DNA of 64,000 nt from positions 1 through 64,000 of the forward strand of contig JAIESQ010000078.1 of the NCBI GenBank assembly GCA_019745975.1, given 5' to 3'. The first letter of the stretch is position 1. Each line of letters opens with the position of its first letter. Source of the DNA: Pirellulales bacterium. GTDB taxonomy: Bacteria; Planctomycetota; Planctomycetia; Pirellulales; JAEUIK01. Below, one piece after another: positions 25,112 to 34,020 of this stretch. A program made the translations under genes and the position numbers. The notes below the pieces were generated by a model, which did no database searches, had not been told where the DNA came from, and worked only from the letters and a program-made list of their open reading frames with translations.

Positions 25112-27460
25112 CTAGCGCGCTTGGGATGAAGCCGGCGTTGAGGCGAAGAGACTTTCTACTCGCGCGCGACGCCCGTCGATTTCGGCGCCGAGCAGCGTTT
25201 CACCACCGGTCAGCCAGCCGACCAGGCGGTCGAGACGCTCAGGGCCGACGAATTCGCCAGACGGCTTGTAGCCGATCCACTGATCGGACCAGCCCTGGGC
25301 GTCGTCGGCTGGCATCGCCAGCCACATGGCGAGTTGCTCGCCGGGATTAAGGCTCCAGAGCCGGATTGTGCGTTCCTCGCCACCGCTGATGAGCCGTCCA
25401 TCGGGCAGAAACGCCACGCTGGTCGCGGGATGGAAATGTCCGCGCAGCTCGCAGTGCAGCGTACCCTTGGCGACGTCGAACACCGCGATGTCCTTGCCGT
25501 GACCACCGCAGACCACGTAGCGTCCGTCGGGGGAGAAAGCCACGAAGCCGGGCATCGTGGCGAAGTGGTCGCCCGAGGCTTTCAAGACGCGGCTTTGGCT
25601 CGTGCGCAGGTCCCAAAGCTCGAGGCCCGGGTGGCGCGTGCCGGCGGCCAGCAGCGAACCATCGGGCGAGAATTCGAGCGCCTCGACGAACGACTGGCAC
25701 TTCAGGGTGCGCTGGAGTTTGAGGCCGTTGGCGTCGAACAGCCGCACAGCCTGCTGGGAATCGGCCGCGGCCACGAGTTTTCCGTCGGCCGAGAACGCAA
25801 TGGCTTCGATTGCGTTGTCGAGATGTTGCGAGCGTGCTTTCACTCGCGTTGCGACTTCCCATATATCGAGATTGCCGTTGGCGTCGCCGCTGGCCAGCCA
25901 GCGGCCATCGAAGCTCGTGGCCAGCGTGAGCACTTCGGTCTCGCCTACTGGCAAGTCGACTAGGTGCTTGTGCGACTGGGCATTCCAGAGGGAGAGCATG
26001 CCCCCTTTGCCAGGCAACCAACCGGCAATCGCCAAGAGGTCGCTATTCGGAACGAACGTGACGGCGGTCACCTGGCAAGCGGCCAGCGGCAGCAGCGCTT
26101 GTTGCCGGCCGTCAATCGACGACCAGATGCGCACGTCGCTGGGTTGGATGCGCCCGGAGTTCGACTCGCCATCGAAAGAGTGCGCGTGCCGGGCCGCAAA
26201 GGACTCATCCCCGTCGGGCACGCGATTCGTGAAACGCACATCCATCGACGCGGTGGCGAACTGCTGGCCGCTGCGCGCCGTCGCCACCGACGAAACGACG
26301 TCGTTGAGTCCTGGCAATCGCCGCAGGAGCTTGCCCGATGCAACGTCGATGATATCGACGGTGCGGTCGCGGCTGCCGGTGGCCACCAGGCGGCGATCGG
26401 GGGAAACTGCCACGGCGTGCACGTCCTGGCTGTGCGACCAGAGCCGCCGCGGCGCGGACGACGAATCGCTCCGCAGATCGAACAACAGCAACTCGCGGCC
26501 CGCTCCCACCACAACCTCTGTCGGCGAGACGAACGCCACCTGGCTCGCTCTGACACTACCCAACTCGATTTTGCGGGGAGCACCACCGGCACGCTGCCAG
26601 GTCCAGAGATACGAGACAGGAGTTTCGTCGAACAGCGAACGCTTGCCGGTGCTGACGGCCGCGACGAGCTGGCCGTCGTCGGCTAGCGCCACCGAAGTCA
26701 GCGGCTGCGTCGCGCCGGCGAACGTGGCCGCGAGTTTACCTTCAGGAACTGCCCAGAGGCGCACCTGTTTGTCGTCGGCGGCAGTGGCGAGCGTTTTGCC
26801 ATCGACGGAGAACACCAACGCGGTGACGCCGCGGACCGGGCCGTTGAGCGTGGTGACAACCTCGCCCGATTGCGCGTCGCGCAGTACCACGCCTGCTGGG
26901 GCGGTGGCCAGCAAGCGCCCGTCGGGAGAGTAGGCGACCGCGGACTGCACGCGGTAGTTGATCGCTTGTCCCTTGTAGATGAAGTTGGCTTCCGGGGCAA
27001 CGGAGCCTGGCGACGGTGCCGACTCCAAAATCTGTCGCTCGAGCTTCCCGCTAGTGGTGTCCCATAGTAGCGCTTCGCGCCCGAACAGCGCGCCGACTGC
27101 CGCGACGACTCGGCCATCGGGAGCGTAGGCCAGGCCATTGATGCCGCGCATGGCATCGTCGGCCTGGATCGACTTGAGCCGGCCCGTTGCAACGTCCCAG
27201 AAGCGCAGGCAACCATCGCCTGTCGCTAGTGTCTGGCCGTCGGGTGAGAAAGCCACGGCGGTGACCCAATGTTCGTGTGGTCCAAGAAAGAGAGGTGAAT
27301 CACGAAAGCTCAGTTCGATCGGTGGATCGGCAGTCGGTTTCGCCGCAGCCAGCACCAGCAAGACGGAAACGGTCGCCAGGCTGCCCAGCGCCGTGGCCGC
27401 CAACCAGCGTCGTCTCGAACGCGAAGATCGTCGCATGGCCGCACCTCGCTCTGGGCTCAT
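25112..27460 (-). CDS. membrane-anchored or exported WD40-repeat protein
   Basis: A 782-residue protein. After an arginine-rich start comes one hydrophobic segment (about 20-41), a signal anchor or signal peptide. The rest is WD40 propeller: at least ten repeats with FSPDG turns (VTAVAFSPDGQTLATGDG, VAVSPDRRLVATGSRDRTVD, SVAFLPDGRLISGGEERTIR), enough for two propellers. No enzymatic domain. The ATG at 27460 or at 27436 may be used. Divergent from a LysR regulator across a 166-base AT-rich gap, so it may be the regulator's target. Ligand unknown. Confidence 0.85.
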   Translation of the reverse strand: MSPERGAAMRRSSRSRRRWLAATALGSLATVSVLLVLAAAKPTADPPIELSFRDSPLFLGPHEHWVTAVAFSPDGQTLATGDGCLRFWDVATGRLKSIQADDAMRGINGLAYAPDGRVVAAVGALFGREALLWDTTSGKLERQILESAPSPGSVAPEANFIYKGQAINYRVQSAVAYSPDGRLLATAPAGVVLRDAQSGEVVTTLNGPVRGVTALVFSVDGKTLATAADDKQVRLWAVPEGKLAATFAGATQPLTSVALADDGQLVAAVSTGKRSLFDETPVSYLWTWQRAGGAPRKIELGSVRASQVAFVSPTEVVVGAGRELLLFDLRSDSSSAPRRLWSHSQDVHAVAVSPDRRLVATGSRDRTVDIIDVASGKLLRRLPGLNDVVSSVATARSGQQFATASMDVRFTNRVPDGDESFAARHAHSFDGESNSGRIQPSDVRIWSSIDGRQQALLPLAACQVTAVTFVPNSDLLAIAGWLPGKGGMLSLWNAQSHKHLVDLPVGETEVLTLATSFDGRWLASGDANGNLDIWEVATRVKARSQHLDNAIEAIAFSADGKLVAAADSQQAVRLFDANGLKLQRTLKCQSFVEALEFSPDGSLLAAGTRHPGLELWDLRTSQSRVLKASGDHFATMPGFVAFSPDGRYVVCGGHGKDIAVFDVAKGTLHCELRGHFHPATSVAFLPDGRLISGGEERTIRLWSLNPGEQLAMWLAMPADDAQGWSDQWIGYKPSGEFVGPERLDRLVGWLTGGETLLGAEIDGRRARVESLFASTPASSQAR

Positions 27461-27626
27461 GGTTCAGCGGATTCGCACCCCAACCACGCCCTTTATCGTA
27501 GCCGTGTGGCAGTCGTACAAAACGTTGTTTATAGTCGCATTTATCAAGGTAATTGTTGTATTCGAACTCCGGCGGTTCCGCGGTGCATGGCCAAGCACTC
27601 ACGAAGCCAACCCCGGCCAGGACTCG
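27461..27626. promoter_or_regulatory. divergent promoter region of the WD40 and lysR genes
   Basis: The stretch 27519-27560 is clearly AT-rich against GC-rich surroundings (GTTTATAGTCGCATTTATCA and nearby). LysR regulators commonly bind between their own gene and a divergent target. I cannot fix exact -35/-10 boxes. Confidence 0.4.
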
Positions 27627-28577
27627 ATGACACGCCAACTCCCCTCGCTATCGACCGATCAGGTCGCCGCTTTCGTCGAGTTGGCGAGGCAGGGGAGCCT
27701 GCGCCGCGCCAGTCAAGTGCTGCACATCACCGAGCAAGGGGTGCGCAATCGACTCTTGGCGCTGGAAAGCCGGCTGAAAGTCGAGCTGTACCGCAAGAGC
27801 CAAGGGATGCGCCGCTCAACTCCACTCACGCCCGAGGGGCGGCGGTTCTTATCGCACGCGATTTCTTTCTTGGAGCGTGCCCGCGAACTGGCGGAGTTGT
27901 TCGAGGTGGCCGCCGAACCGCAAGTCGTCCACGTGGCGGCCAGTCAGTACTTGATCCGCTACGTACTGATCGACGCGGTGCGGCAGTTTCACGCACGATT
28001 TCCGAAACTTCGCATCCGCTTAAGCACGCACGCCGAACAGGAGATCGAAGAGGTGCTGCTGCGCGATCCCGAGGTGGCAATCGGCGTGGCCGCGCCCTAT
28101 GAGCCGTCGCCGGAGCTCGAGTATCAGCACGTGTTCTCGATGACGTGGAGCCTGGTGGCGCCGCGCGGGCATCACGTGCTGCGCCAGAAACGGATCCGCT
28201 TGCGCGACCTGGCCGACGCGCCGCTCGTACTGTTCGAGCGCGGTTCTACCGGTCGGCAGCACGTGCTCGATGCCTTTCACGAGCAGGGTCTGTCGCCCAA
28301 CGTGCACATGGAGACGACGACGACGGAAATCGTGATCCGCATGGTCGAGGCCGGGCTGGGGTTGGCGATCGTGCCGCTTTTGCCCAGTGGCGCCGTGACG
28401 CGCGGCCGCCGCGTGGTGGTGCGTGATATCGCCGACCCGATCCGGCCGATCAACTCGGGGATTCTCTCACGGCGTGGCGAGCGGTTGTCGGCCGCGGCGC
28501 GCGAGTTTGTGGGTTTCATCCGAGGCGAGCGCGGCAGTGTACCGGCGGCGTCGCGCGCGGCGAAGCGAAGCTTGTAG
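27627..28577 (+). CDS. LysR-family transcriptional regulator
   Basis: A 316-residue regulator. The N-terminal winged helix is standard: FVELARQGSLRRASQVLHITEQGVRNRLLALESRLKVELY (residues 15-54), then a linker helix and the periplasmic-binding-like effector domain from VVHVAASQYLIRYVLIDAV to the C-terminus. The dimerised domain with PLVLFERGSTGRQHVLDAF and EAGLGLAIVPLLPSGAV fits CysB/Cbl-like members. The ATG at 27627 is the family start. Divergent from the WD40 protein gene. The inducer cannot be predicted. Confidence 0.92.
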   Translation: MTRQLPSLSTDQVAAFVELARQGSLRRASQVLHITEQGVRNRLLALESRLKVELYRKSQGMRRSTPLTPEGRRFLSHAISFLERARELAELFEVAAEPQVVHVAASQYLIRYVLIDAVRQFHARFPKLRIRLSTHAEQEIEEVLLRDPEVAIGVAAPYEPSPELEYQHVFSMTWSLVAPRGHHVLRQKRIRLRDLADAPLVLFERGSTGRQHVLDAFHEQGLSPNVHMETTTTEIVIRMVEAGLGLAIVPLLPSGAVTRGRRVVVRDIADPIRPINSGILSRRGERLSAAAREFVGFIRGERGSVPAASRAAKRSL

Positions 28578-28742
28578 GGCGCGTGAAACGCGCCACGAAA
28601 CGAAGTCGTGTGCCGATGAGCGTCGACTGCGCCAGTCGGACAACATCAAACACAGTCTGGTGTGCTTCGCACACCCTACAAAGGGATTGCGACTCAGGAC
28701 CGGCCTCGCAGAGGCCGGCTACAGCAAGGCCACAACTAGTAG
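28578..28742. repeat. three hairpin repeats between convergent genes
   Basis: GGCGCGT-GAA-ACGCGCC lies at 28578-28594, GGTGTGC-TTC-GCACACC at 28659-28675 and CCGGCCTC-GCA-GAGGCCGG at 28700-28718. They belong to the same families as the repeats at 1180-1475. They may end both transcripts. Confidence 0.7.
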
Positions 28743-31700
28743 CTAGCGCGGTGGTTCGGCGGCCATCAGGTAGCCGAACAAGTCGCGCCGTTCGTCGGCC
28801 GTGAGCACGTCGAGCAAGCCGTCAGGCATCAGCGAGCGATTCGTCTCGGCCGATTCGTCGATATCCGGCACGGCGATCAGCTCGCGTTTGCTCTCGGTCT
28901 GCACCTCCCAGGTGTCGGCGGTTTTGGTGAGCACCACACCGTTGATCACGCGGCCATCGGTCAGGGCGATGGTCGACATACGAAAACTGGGGGCCAGCGT
29001 CGCGCTAGGGTCGACGATGTTCTCAAGCAGGTAGTCGAGATTGCCGCGCTGCGAACCAGTCAGGTCGGGGCCGATTCTGCCCCCCTCGCCGAAGAGCGTG
29101 TGACACTTGGCACACGATTTCTCCCAGACGACTTTGCCGGCCTTAAGGTCGGCGCTACGCAGCGCGGCGCGGTCGAAGTGGGTAGCGAGCTCGGCAATAC
29201 GCGCTTGTTTGTCGGCGGCGATTGGGCGCAGCTCGGGCCACAACTCGGCAACGCGGCGCCGGATCGTTTCGTCGTCGATCGCCTGCAACTGGCGGACTTG
29301 AAAGACAGACAGCTCACCCGGCTTGATGACTTCGCGTTGTACCCCATCGAGGAGCGCCGCAGCGAACGCCGGGCGCGAGACGAGCGTCTCCAGTGCCGCC
29401 ACGCGGGCCGGCGGAACCATCCGACCGAATTGCTCGATGATCGCGCCGGCATTGGCCGGGTCGTCGAACGCCGCCAGTCCGCGCGCGGCATCGGCGCCCA
29501 GATCGAGATCGGTCAGCAGGGCACGCAACACGGGAACGCAATCTTGATGTCGCGCGCGGGCCAACGACTCGATGGCCGCGCGGCGGGTCGCGGTGTCGGC
29601 CTGGTTCGACGCAGCGATCTGCAGCAACTGCTCGAGCGCCACACCGTCGCCAAACACAGCCGCGACTTCGCGAGCGGACTGCCGCACTGCCGAGTCGGCC
29701 GACGCGATCAGCTTTTCATAGGCGGCCGACCACGTTTGGGGCGCGTCGACGTGATGCACGCCGCGCAGCGCCTCGGCGATGCCGGTCAACAGGTCGCGCG
29801 CTACCGAGCGATCCTCCGCGGCGACTAGGGCTTGCACGAGAGCGTCGAGCCCCGCCGGCTGCTCAGCGTGCCGTTGCGTGATTCGCCGGGCGATGAATTG
29901 TCGCACGAGCGGCATCTTCGCGCCGGTCGCCAGATGCACGGCCGCCGAGGGCTGCCGCGCGACATACGGTTCAATGCCATACCATACGAGCAACGGAAGT
30001 CGCGGGTCGTCGGCGAATTCCTCGTGCGCCAAGATCGCGGTGGCCAGGGGCACGCGCTCCTCGGGTTCGACGTGCCCTAGCGCCGAGGCCAGATAGAGGA
30101 GCACCAGCCCCGACGATTCGCGCCCGGCAAGTTCGACGAGTGCCGGGAGCGCCGGCGACGAGATGGGCTGGTCGGCCAGCAGACGAACGGCCCACGCGCG
30201 CAAGTGCTCATTGGGTTGCGCGAGTTGCGCGAGCAACCAGGATTCGTCCCATCCGCCCGTCGCGTGCAGGCACCAAAGCGCGCGCAGCTTAGGGACGACA
30301 TTGGTTTGCGATTCGTAGAACTCGCGCAGGGCGGTATTGGTGTCTGCCAGGTCGCTGCCAGCCGCGGCGCGCTGTTGCAATACGTGCCGGACTTGCCGCG
30401 AGAACCACACGTTTTCGTGCGCTAAATGGCCAAGCAGCATCGCATTGTCGGCTTCTGCCAGGTCGCCGAATTTGTTTACATCGGGCTTGCCCCACGCGAG
30501 CCGGAAGATGCGGCCGGAATTGCGATGCACGCCATCGGTCTCGTGGCATTCGCCCACGTCCGACCAGTCGATCACAAAGACGCTACCGTCGGGCCCGGAT
30601 GCCAGGTCGATGCCGCGAAACCAGGGATCGTCGAAGAAGAAGCAATCCTGACCGTGGTGCGCGACAAAGCCGGCGCCGCTGCGTTCGAGCCAATCGCGGT
30701 TCAGCCGCCGGCCATGCAAATTGATGGCGAACACCTGACCGCGGTAGTCGCTTGGCCAATTGTCTCCCTGGTAAATCATCAAGCCCGAATGGGCGTGCCC
30801 CCCGCCCGCTTGAGCGGTTGTGGGGCTGGTGCCCTGGCGGATGTCCTGCCAGCGCTCGCGCGTGTCCCAATGGAAATGATCTGCCGTCTGCTCCATCAGT
30901 TGATAGACGTACGGATTGGGATCGGCCCCGAACATCCGCCGAAAGTGCGAGCCAGGCACGGCGTGCCACAAGTGCCCGATCACCGTGTTGATGAAGAACA
31001 GCTCGCCGTGCTCGTCCCAATCGTGCCCCCACGGGTTTGTCGTGCCGTGGGCGACCATTTCGAACTGGTGCGTGATGGGATGAAACCGCCAGATGCCGGG
31101 CCCGACGACGACACGCTGATCGGGCCGGGTGGTGGGCGTGCCGACGCGGCCGACGTGCGTGATGCCGTTGCGCCCGTAGAGCCAGCCGTCGGGGCCCCAC
31201 TTCAAGCCGTTGGCGAAGTTGTGATGGTTGGCCGGCACCAGATCGAAGCCATCGAGCATCACCGTCGGTTCGCCATCCGGCCGATCGTCGCGGTCGCGGT
31301 CGGGCAGAAACAACAGTCGCGGCGGACACATTGCCCAAACGCCGCCGAAGCCGACTTCAACGCTCGTCAACTCGCGGCCTTGATCCCAGAAAACAAGCCG
31401 TCGATCGGCGCGGCCATCGCGATCGGTGTCTTCGAGGCAGACGATCCGATCGCGCAGGTCTTCGGCCAGGGTGCGCGGCGCCTCGGCATAGGTGTAGTTC
31501 TCGGCCACCCACATCCGCCCGCGCGTGTCGAACGTGAAGGCGATCGGCTGGCGTACGTCGGGTTCGGCGGCGAAGAGCGATATGCTAAAGCCCTCGGGGG
31601 GGCGTACCCGTGCTTGCGCATCGGCTGGCGTGGTCAGCGCGGGCTTCTCGGCTTGCGTGTCGGGGAGCGGCGGCTCGTCGGCCGGCGCGTGTCGTGGCAG

Positions 31701-31760
31701 CGCCACGCAAATCGATAGCAGCCACGCGCTGGCGACGACAATTCGTACCGAGAGAATCAT
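28743..31760 (-). CDS. PVC-type dehydrogenase/HEAT-repeat protein with haem c domain
   Basis: A 1005-residue exported protein of the planctomycete/verrucomicrobial 'membrane-bound dehydrogenase' type (TIGR02604) with a C-terminal haem domain (TIGR02603). A signal peptide opens it (ILSVRIVVASAWLLSICVAL). The beta-propeller spans about 55-430 (GFSISLFAAEPDVRQPIAF, NFANGLKWGPDGWLYGRNG). HEAT-like helical repeats follow to about 850, then CAKCH (about 882) in CAKCHTLFGEGGRIGPDLTG. Probably a periplasmic electron-transfer protein linked to sugar or polymer oxidation. The ATG at 31760 is chosen; the longer frame to 32114 has no signal. Monocistronic. Confidence 0.92.
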   Translation of the reverse strand: MILSVRIVVASAWLLSICVALPRHAPADEPPLPDTQAEKPALTTPADAQARVRPPEGFSISLFAAEPDVRQPIAFTFDTRGRMWVAENYTYAEAPRTLAEDLRDRIVCLEDTDRDGRADRRLVFWDQGRELTSVEVGFGGVWAMCPPRLLFLPDRDRDDRPDGEPTVMLDGFDLVPANHHNFANGLKWGPDGWLYGRNGITHVGRVGTPTTRPDQRVVVGPGIWRFHPITHQFEMVAHGTTNPWGHDWDEHGELFFINTVIGHLWHAVPGSHFRRMFGADPNPYVYQLMEQTADHFHWDTRERWQDIRQGTSPTTAQAGGGHAHSGLMIYQGDNWPSDYRGQVFAINLHGRRLNRDWLERSGAGFVAHHGQDCFFFDDPWFRGIDLASGPDGSVFVIDWSDVGECHETDGVHRNSGRIFRLAWGKPDVNKFGDLAEADNAMLLGHLAHENVWFSRQVRHVLQQRAAAGSDLADTNTALREFYESQTNVVPKLRALWCLHATGGWDESWLLAQLAQPNEHLRAWAVRLLADQPISSPALPALVELAGRESSGLVLLYLASALGHVEPEERVPLATAILAHEEFADDPRLPLLVWYGIEPYVARQPSAAVHLATGAKMPLVRQFIARRITQRHAEQPAGLDALVQALVAAEDRSVARDLLTGIAEALRGVHHVDAPQTWSAAYEKLIASADSAVRQSAREVAAVFGDGVALEQLLQIAASNQADTATRRAAIESLARARHQDCVPVLRALLTDLDLGADAARGLAAFDDPANAGAIIEQFGRMVPPARVAALETLVSRPAFAAALLDGVQREVIKPGELSVFQVRQLQAIDDETIRRRVAELWPELRPIAADKQARIAELATHFDRAALRSADLKAGKVVWEKSCAKCHTLFGEGGRIGPDLTGSQRGNLDYLLENIVDPSATLAPSFRMSTIALTDGRVINGVVLTKTADTWEVQTESKRELIAVPDIDESAETNRSLMPDGLLDVLTADERRDLFGYLMAAEPPR

Positions 31761-32119
31761 GAAGTCCTTTAACTTGAAACCTAGCAGTGAGGTGCCCGAG
31801 TCTCGCATCCGGCGGAGCGGCATGCCAGCGGCGGGCGGGGCGGGTGGCACCAGCCGCCGGAAGCGAGCGTAGTGCTGGCCTGGCAAAACCGGAATCATCG
31901 GCCAGGCACAACTGCATTCCGGCCTGGACATAGCGCCTGGCGCGACGAGGCACGGTCGTAGCGCAAAGCTACTGTTTGGTTTGTGTTGCGCGTTAAGTTG
32001 ACCGGTTGGAAATCGGCCGATAGGATTGCTCGTGGTGCAGTTTTCGCCAATTGTAGTGGTGCGCGCCGCTGGGTGGGCGCAAGCCGCGGATGCAGATTGG
32101 TCGCCAAGGTCCACGGGTC
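31761..32119. other. divergent intergenic region
   Basis: This gap separates the haem c gene from the plus-strand acetyltransferase/peptidase operon. Apart from the promoter at 31998-32026 I see no gene or clear repeat. The left half is GC-rich, the right half distinctly more AT-rich. Confidence 0.6.
31998..32026 (+). promoter_or_regulatory. candidate sigma-70 promoter of the GNAT-M16 operon
   Basis: TTGACC (31998-32003), a 17-base spacer and TAGGAT (32021-32026) match 5/6 and 4/6 of the consensus boxes at ideal spacing. Transcription would start near 32033. Confidence 0.5.
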
Positions 32120-32674
32120 ATGGTGCTCACGTACTTCAAGCGCTTTCGCATGGAGTTGAGCCTCACGGCGGCACTGGCCGAACCGCGTTTGCCGCTCGGC
32201 TATCGGTTCGTCGCTTGGGACACGTCGCTGCTGGCGGTGCACGCCGAGACGAAGTACCACAGCTTTCGCACCGAGATCGACGCCAACGTCTTTCCCTGCC
32301 TAGGGGATGCCGACGGCTGCTATCGGCTGATGAAGGAAATCGTCCGCAAGGAGGGTTTTTTGCCAGCCGCCACCTGGCTGGTGGCCTACGAAGTCGGCAA
32401 CCGCCAGTGGGACTATTGCGGCACGGTCCAGGGCATTCGCGATCGCAGCGGCTACGGCGCGGTGCAGAATCTCGGCATTACGCCTGAGCATCGCGGCCGT
32501 GGCCTGGGGAGCTGCCTGTTGATGCAGGCGATGTGCGGGTTTCGCCGCGTGGGATTGTCGCGGGCGTTTCTGGAGGTGACTGCCCAGAACGAGGGGGCGA
32601 TTCGTCTCTATCGACGGCTCGGCTTCCGAAAATCACGCACCGTCTTCAAGGCGGTGGAAGTGGCCTACTCGTGA
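32120..32674 (+). CDS. GNAT-family N-acetyltransferase
   Basis: A 184-residue acetyltransferase. The acetyl-CoA site is intact in NLGITPEHRGRGLGSCLL (about residues 121-138) and the C-terminal strand motif ends in AIRLYRRLGFRKSRTVF. The substrate is unknown. The ATG at 32120 has AAGG about ten bases upstream; another in-frame ATG lies at 32090. Its stop overlaps the start of the next gene in a GTGA arrangement, which implies translational coupling with the M16 peptidase pair. Confidence 0.88.
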   Translation: MVLTYFKRFRMELSLTAALAEPRLPLGYRFVAWDTSLLAVHAETKYHSFRTEIDANVFPCLGDADGCYRLMKEIVRKEGFLPAATWLVAYEVGNRQWDYCGTVQGIRDRSGYGAVQNLGITPEHRGRGLGSCLLMQAMCGFRRVGLSRAFLEVTAQNEGAIRLYRRLGFRKSRTVFKAVEVAYS

Positions 32675-33906
32675 AGCAGTCGATCTTCTCGCATCGCTAC
32701 GACAACGGCCTGGTGCTCGTGGCCGAAGCGATCAACTCGCTCGAATCGGCGGCGTTCACCTTTCTGACGCCGGCCGGCTGCGCGTTCGATCCACCGGGCA
32801 GGGCCGGGCTGGCCAGCCTGACGTGTGATCTGGCACTGCGTGGTTCGGGCGAGCTCGATAATCGCCAGTTCATCGAAATGCTCGACAACCTGGGGGTCGA
32901 GCGCAGCGAAGGGGTCTCCGACTCCCATACCAGTTACAGCGGCGCGATGCTGGCCGGCGATCTGCCGCAAGCGCTCGGTTTGTACGCCAACCTCCTGCGC
33001 CGCGCGCGGCTGCCGGCCGAAGAGTTCGAAGCTTGCCGGCAGGTCATCCTCGCGGAGCTGCAAAGCATCGAAGACGACCCGCACGCCAAGACGATGATCG
33101 AGTTGCGGCGCCGGCATCTGCCTCCGCCATGGGGCCGCTCGAGCCATGGCCGACGCGAAGACGTGTTGGCGGCTACCCGCGACGACGTGCGCGGGCAGTA
33201 CGCGCGGCTCTACCGGCCGAACGGCTGCATTCTCGGCGTGGCAGGGCGAATCGAGTGGGAGCCTTTGCGCGATCAGGTGGGTAAGCTGCTGGCCGATTGG
33301 CAGCCAGTGCCTGAGGTCGCCTTGGTCGAAGGGCAAACCGGCCCGCGTGTCGATCATGTTCCGTACGAGGGTCACCAGACGCATATCGGCATCGCCTACA
33401 ACAGTGTCCCCTATCGCGATCCGAAGTACTTTCAGGCGTGGGGGGCAGTCGGCGCACTTTCGGGCGGCATGAGCTCGCGCTACTTCACCGAAGTGCGCGA
33501 GAAGCGCGGGCTGTGCTACACCGTTTACGCGTCGTACAACACGCTCCGCGATCGAGGGACCGTCGTCAGCTACGCCGGCACCAGCGCCGACCGCGCGCAA
33601 GAAACGCTCGACGTGATGCTTGGCGAACTGCGGCGCCTGGCCGAGGGGATCGAGAGCCACGAAATCGATCGATTGAAAGCCCGCATCAAGAGCTCGCTGA
33701 TCATGCAGCAAGAATCGAGCGCGGCGCGCAGCTCGGCGATTGCCCGCGACTGGTATCACCTGGGTCGCGTGCGGCCGCTGGATGAAGTGAGCCGGCTGGT
33801 CGACGAGCTGTCGTGCGAGTCGATCAACGCCTACCTGTCCGAGAATCCACCTGGCAATTTCACGGTGTTAACTTTGGGCCCGGAGCCCTTGAAAGTGGCG
33901 AGATAA
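32671..33906 (+). CDS. M16 peptidase-like subunit without zinc site
   Basis: A 411-residue M16 (pitrilysin/processing peptidase) homologue. The fold is clear: NGLVLVAEAINSLESAAFTF, the second-half VGALSGGMSSRYFTEVREK and RGLCYTVYASYN. The HxxEH zinc motif expected near residue 46 is absent; the position reads GLASLTCDLALRGSG. It thus resembles the non-catalytic partner of heterodimeric M16 enzymes. The start is GTG at 32671, inside the stop of the acetyltransferase gene. The active partner follows 114 bases later. Confidence 0.88.
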   Translation: MKQSIFSHRYDNGLVLVAEAINSLESAAFTFLTPAGCAFDPPGRAGLASLTCDLALRGSGELDNRQFIEMLDNLGVERSEGVSDSHTSYSGAMLAGDLPQALGLYANLLRRARLPAEEFEACRQVILAELQSIEDDPHAKTMIELRRRHLPPPWGRSSHGRREDVLAATRDDVRGQYARLYRPNGCILGVAGRIEWEPLRDQVGKLLADWQPVPEVALVEGQTGPRVDHVPYEGHQTHIGIAYNSVPYRDPKYFQAWGAVGALSGGMSSRYFTEVREKRGLCYTVYASYNTLRDRGTVVSYAGTSADRAQETLDVMLGELRRLAEGIESHEIDRLKARIKSSLIMQQESSAARSSAIARDWYHLGRVRPLDEVSRLVDELSCESINAYLSENPPGNFTVLTLGPEPLKVAR

Positions 33907-33908
33907 CC

Positions 33909-34002
33909 TCGACTGCGGAATTGCTTTTCCGCACCCCCCTCTCCCCTCGCGAGAGAGGGTTGGGTGAGGGGGTTGGAAAAGCGAAAGCAATTCCGCGGTC
34001 GA
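33909..34002. repeat. palindromic MITE/REP-like element inside an operon
   Basis: The outer arms GACTGCGGAATTGCTTT (33911-33927) and its complement (33984-34000) match at 16 of 17 positions. The interior holds CCCCTCTCCCCTCGCGAGAG followed by GGGTTGGGTGAGGG, a core seen in dispersed elements of many bacteria. It fills nearly all of the gap between the two M16 genes. Confidence 0.8.
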
Positions 34003-34020
34003 CCCTAGGAGGCCGACTGC

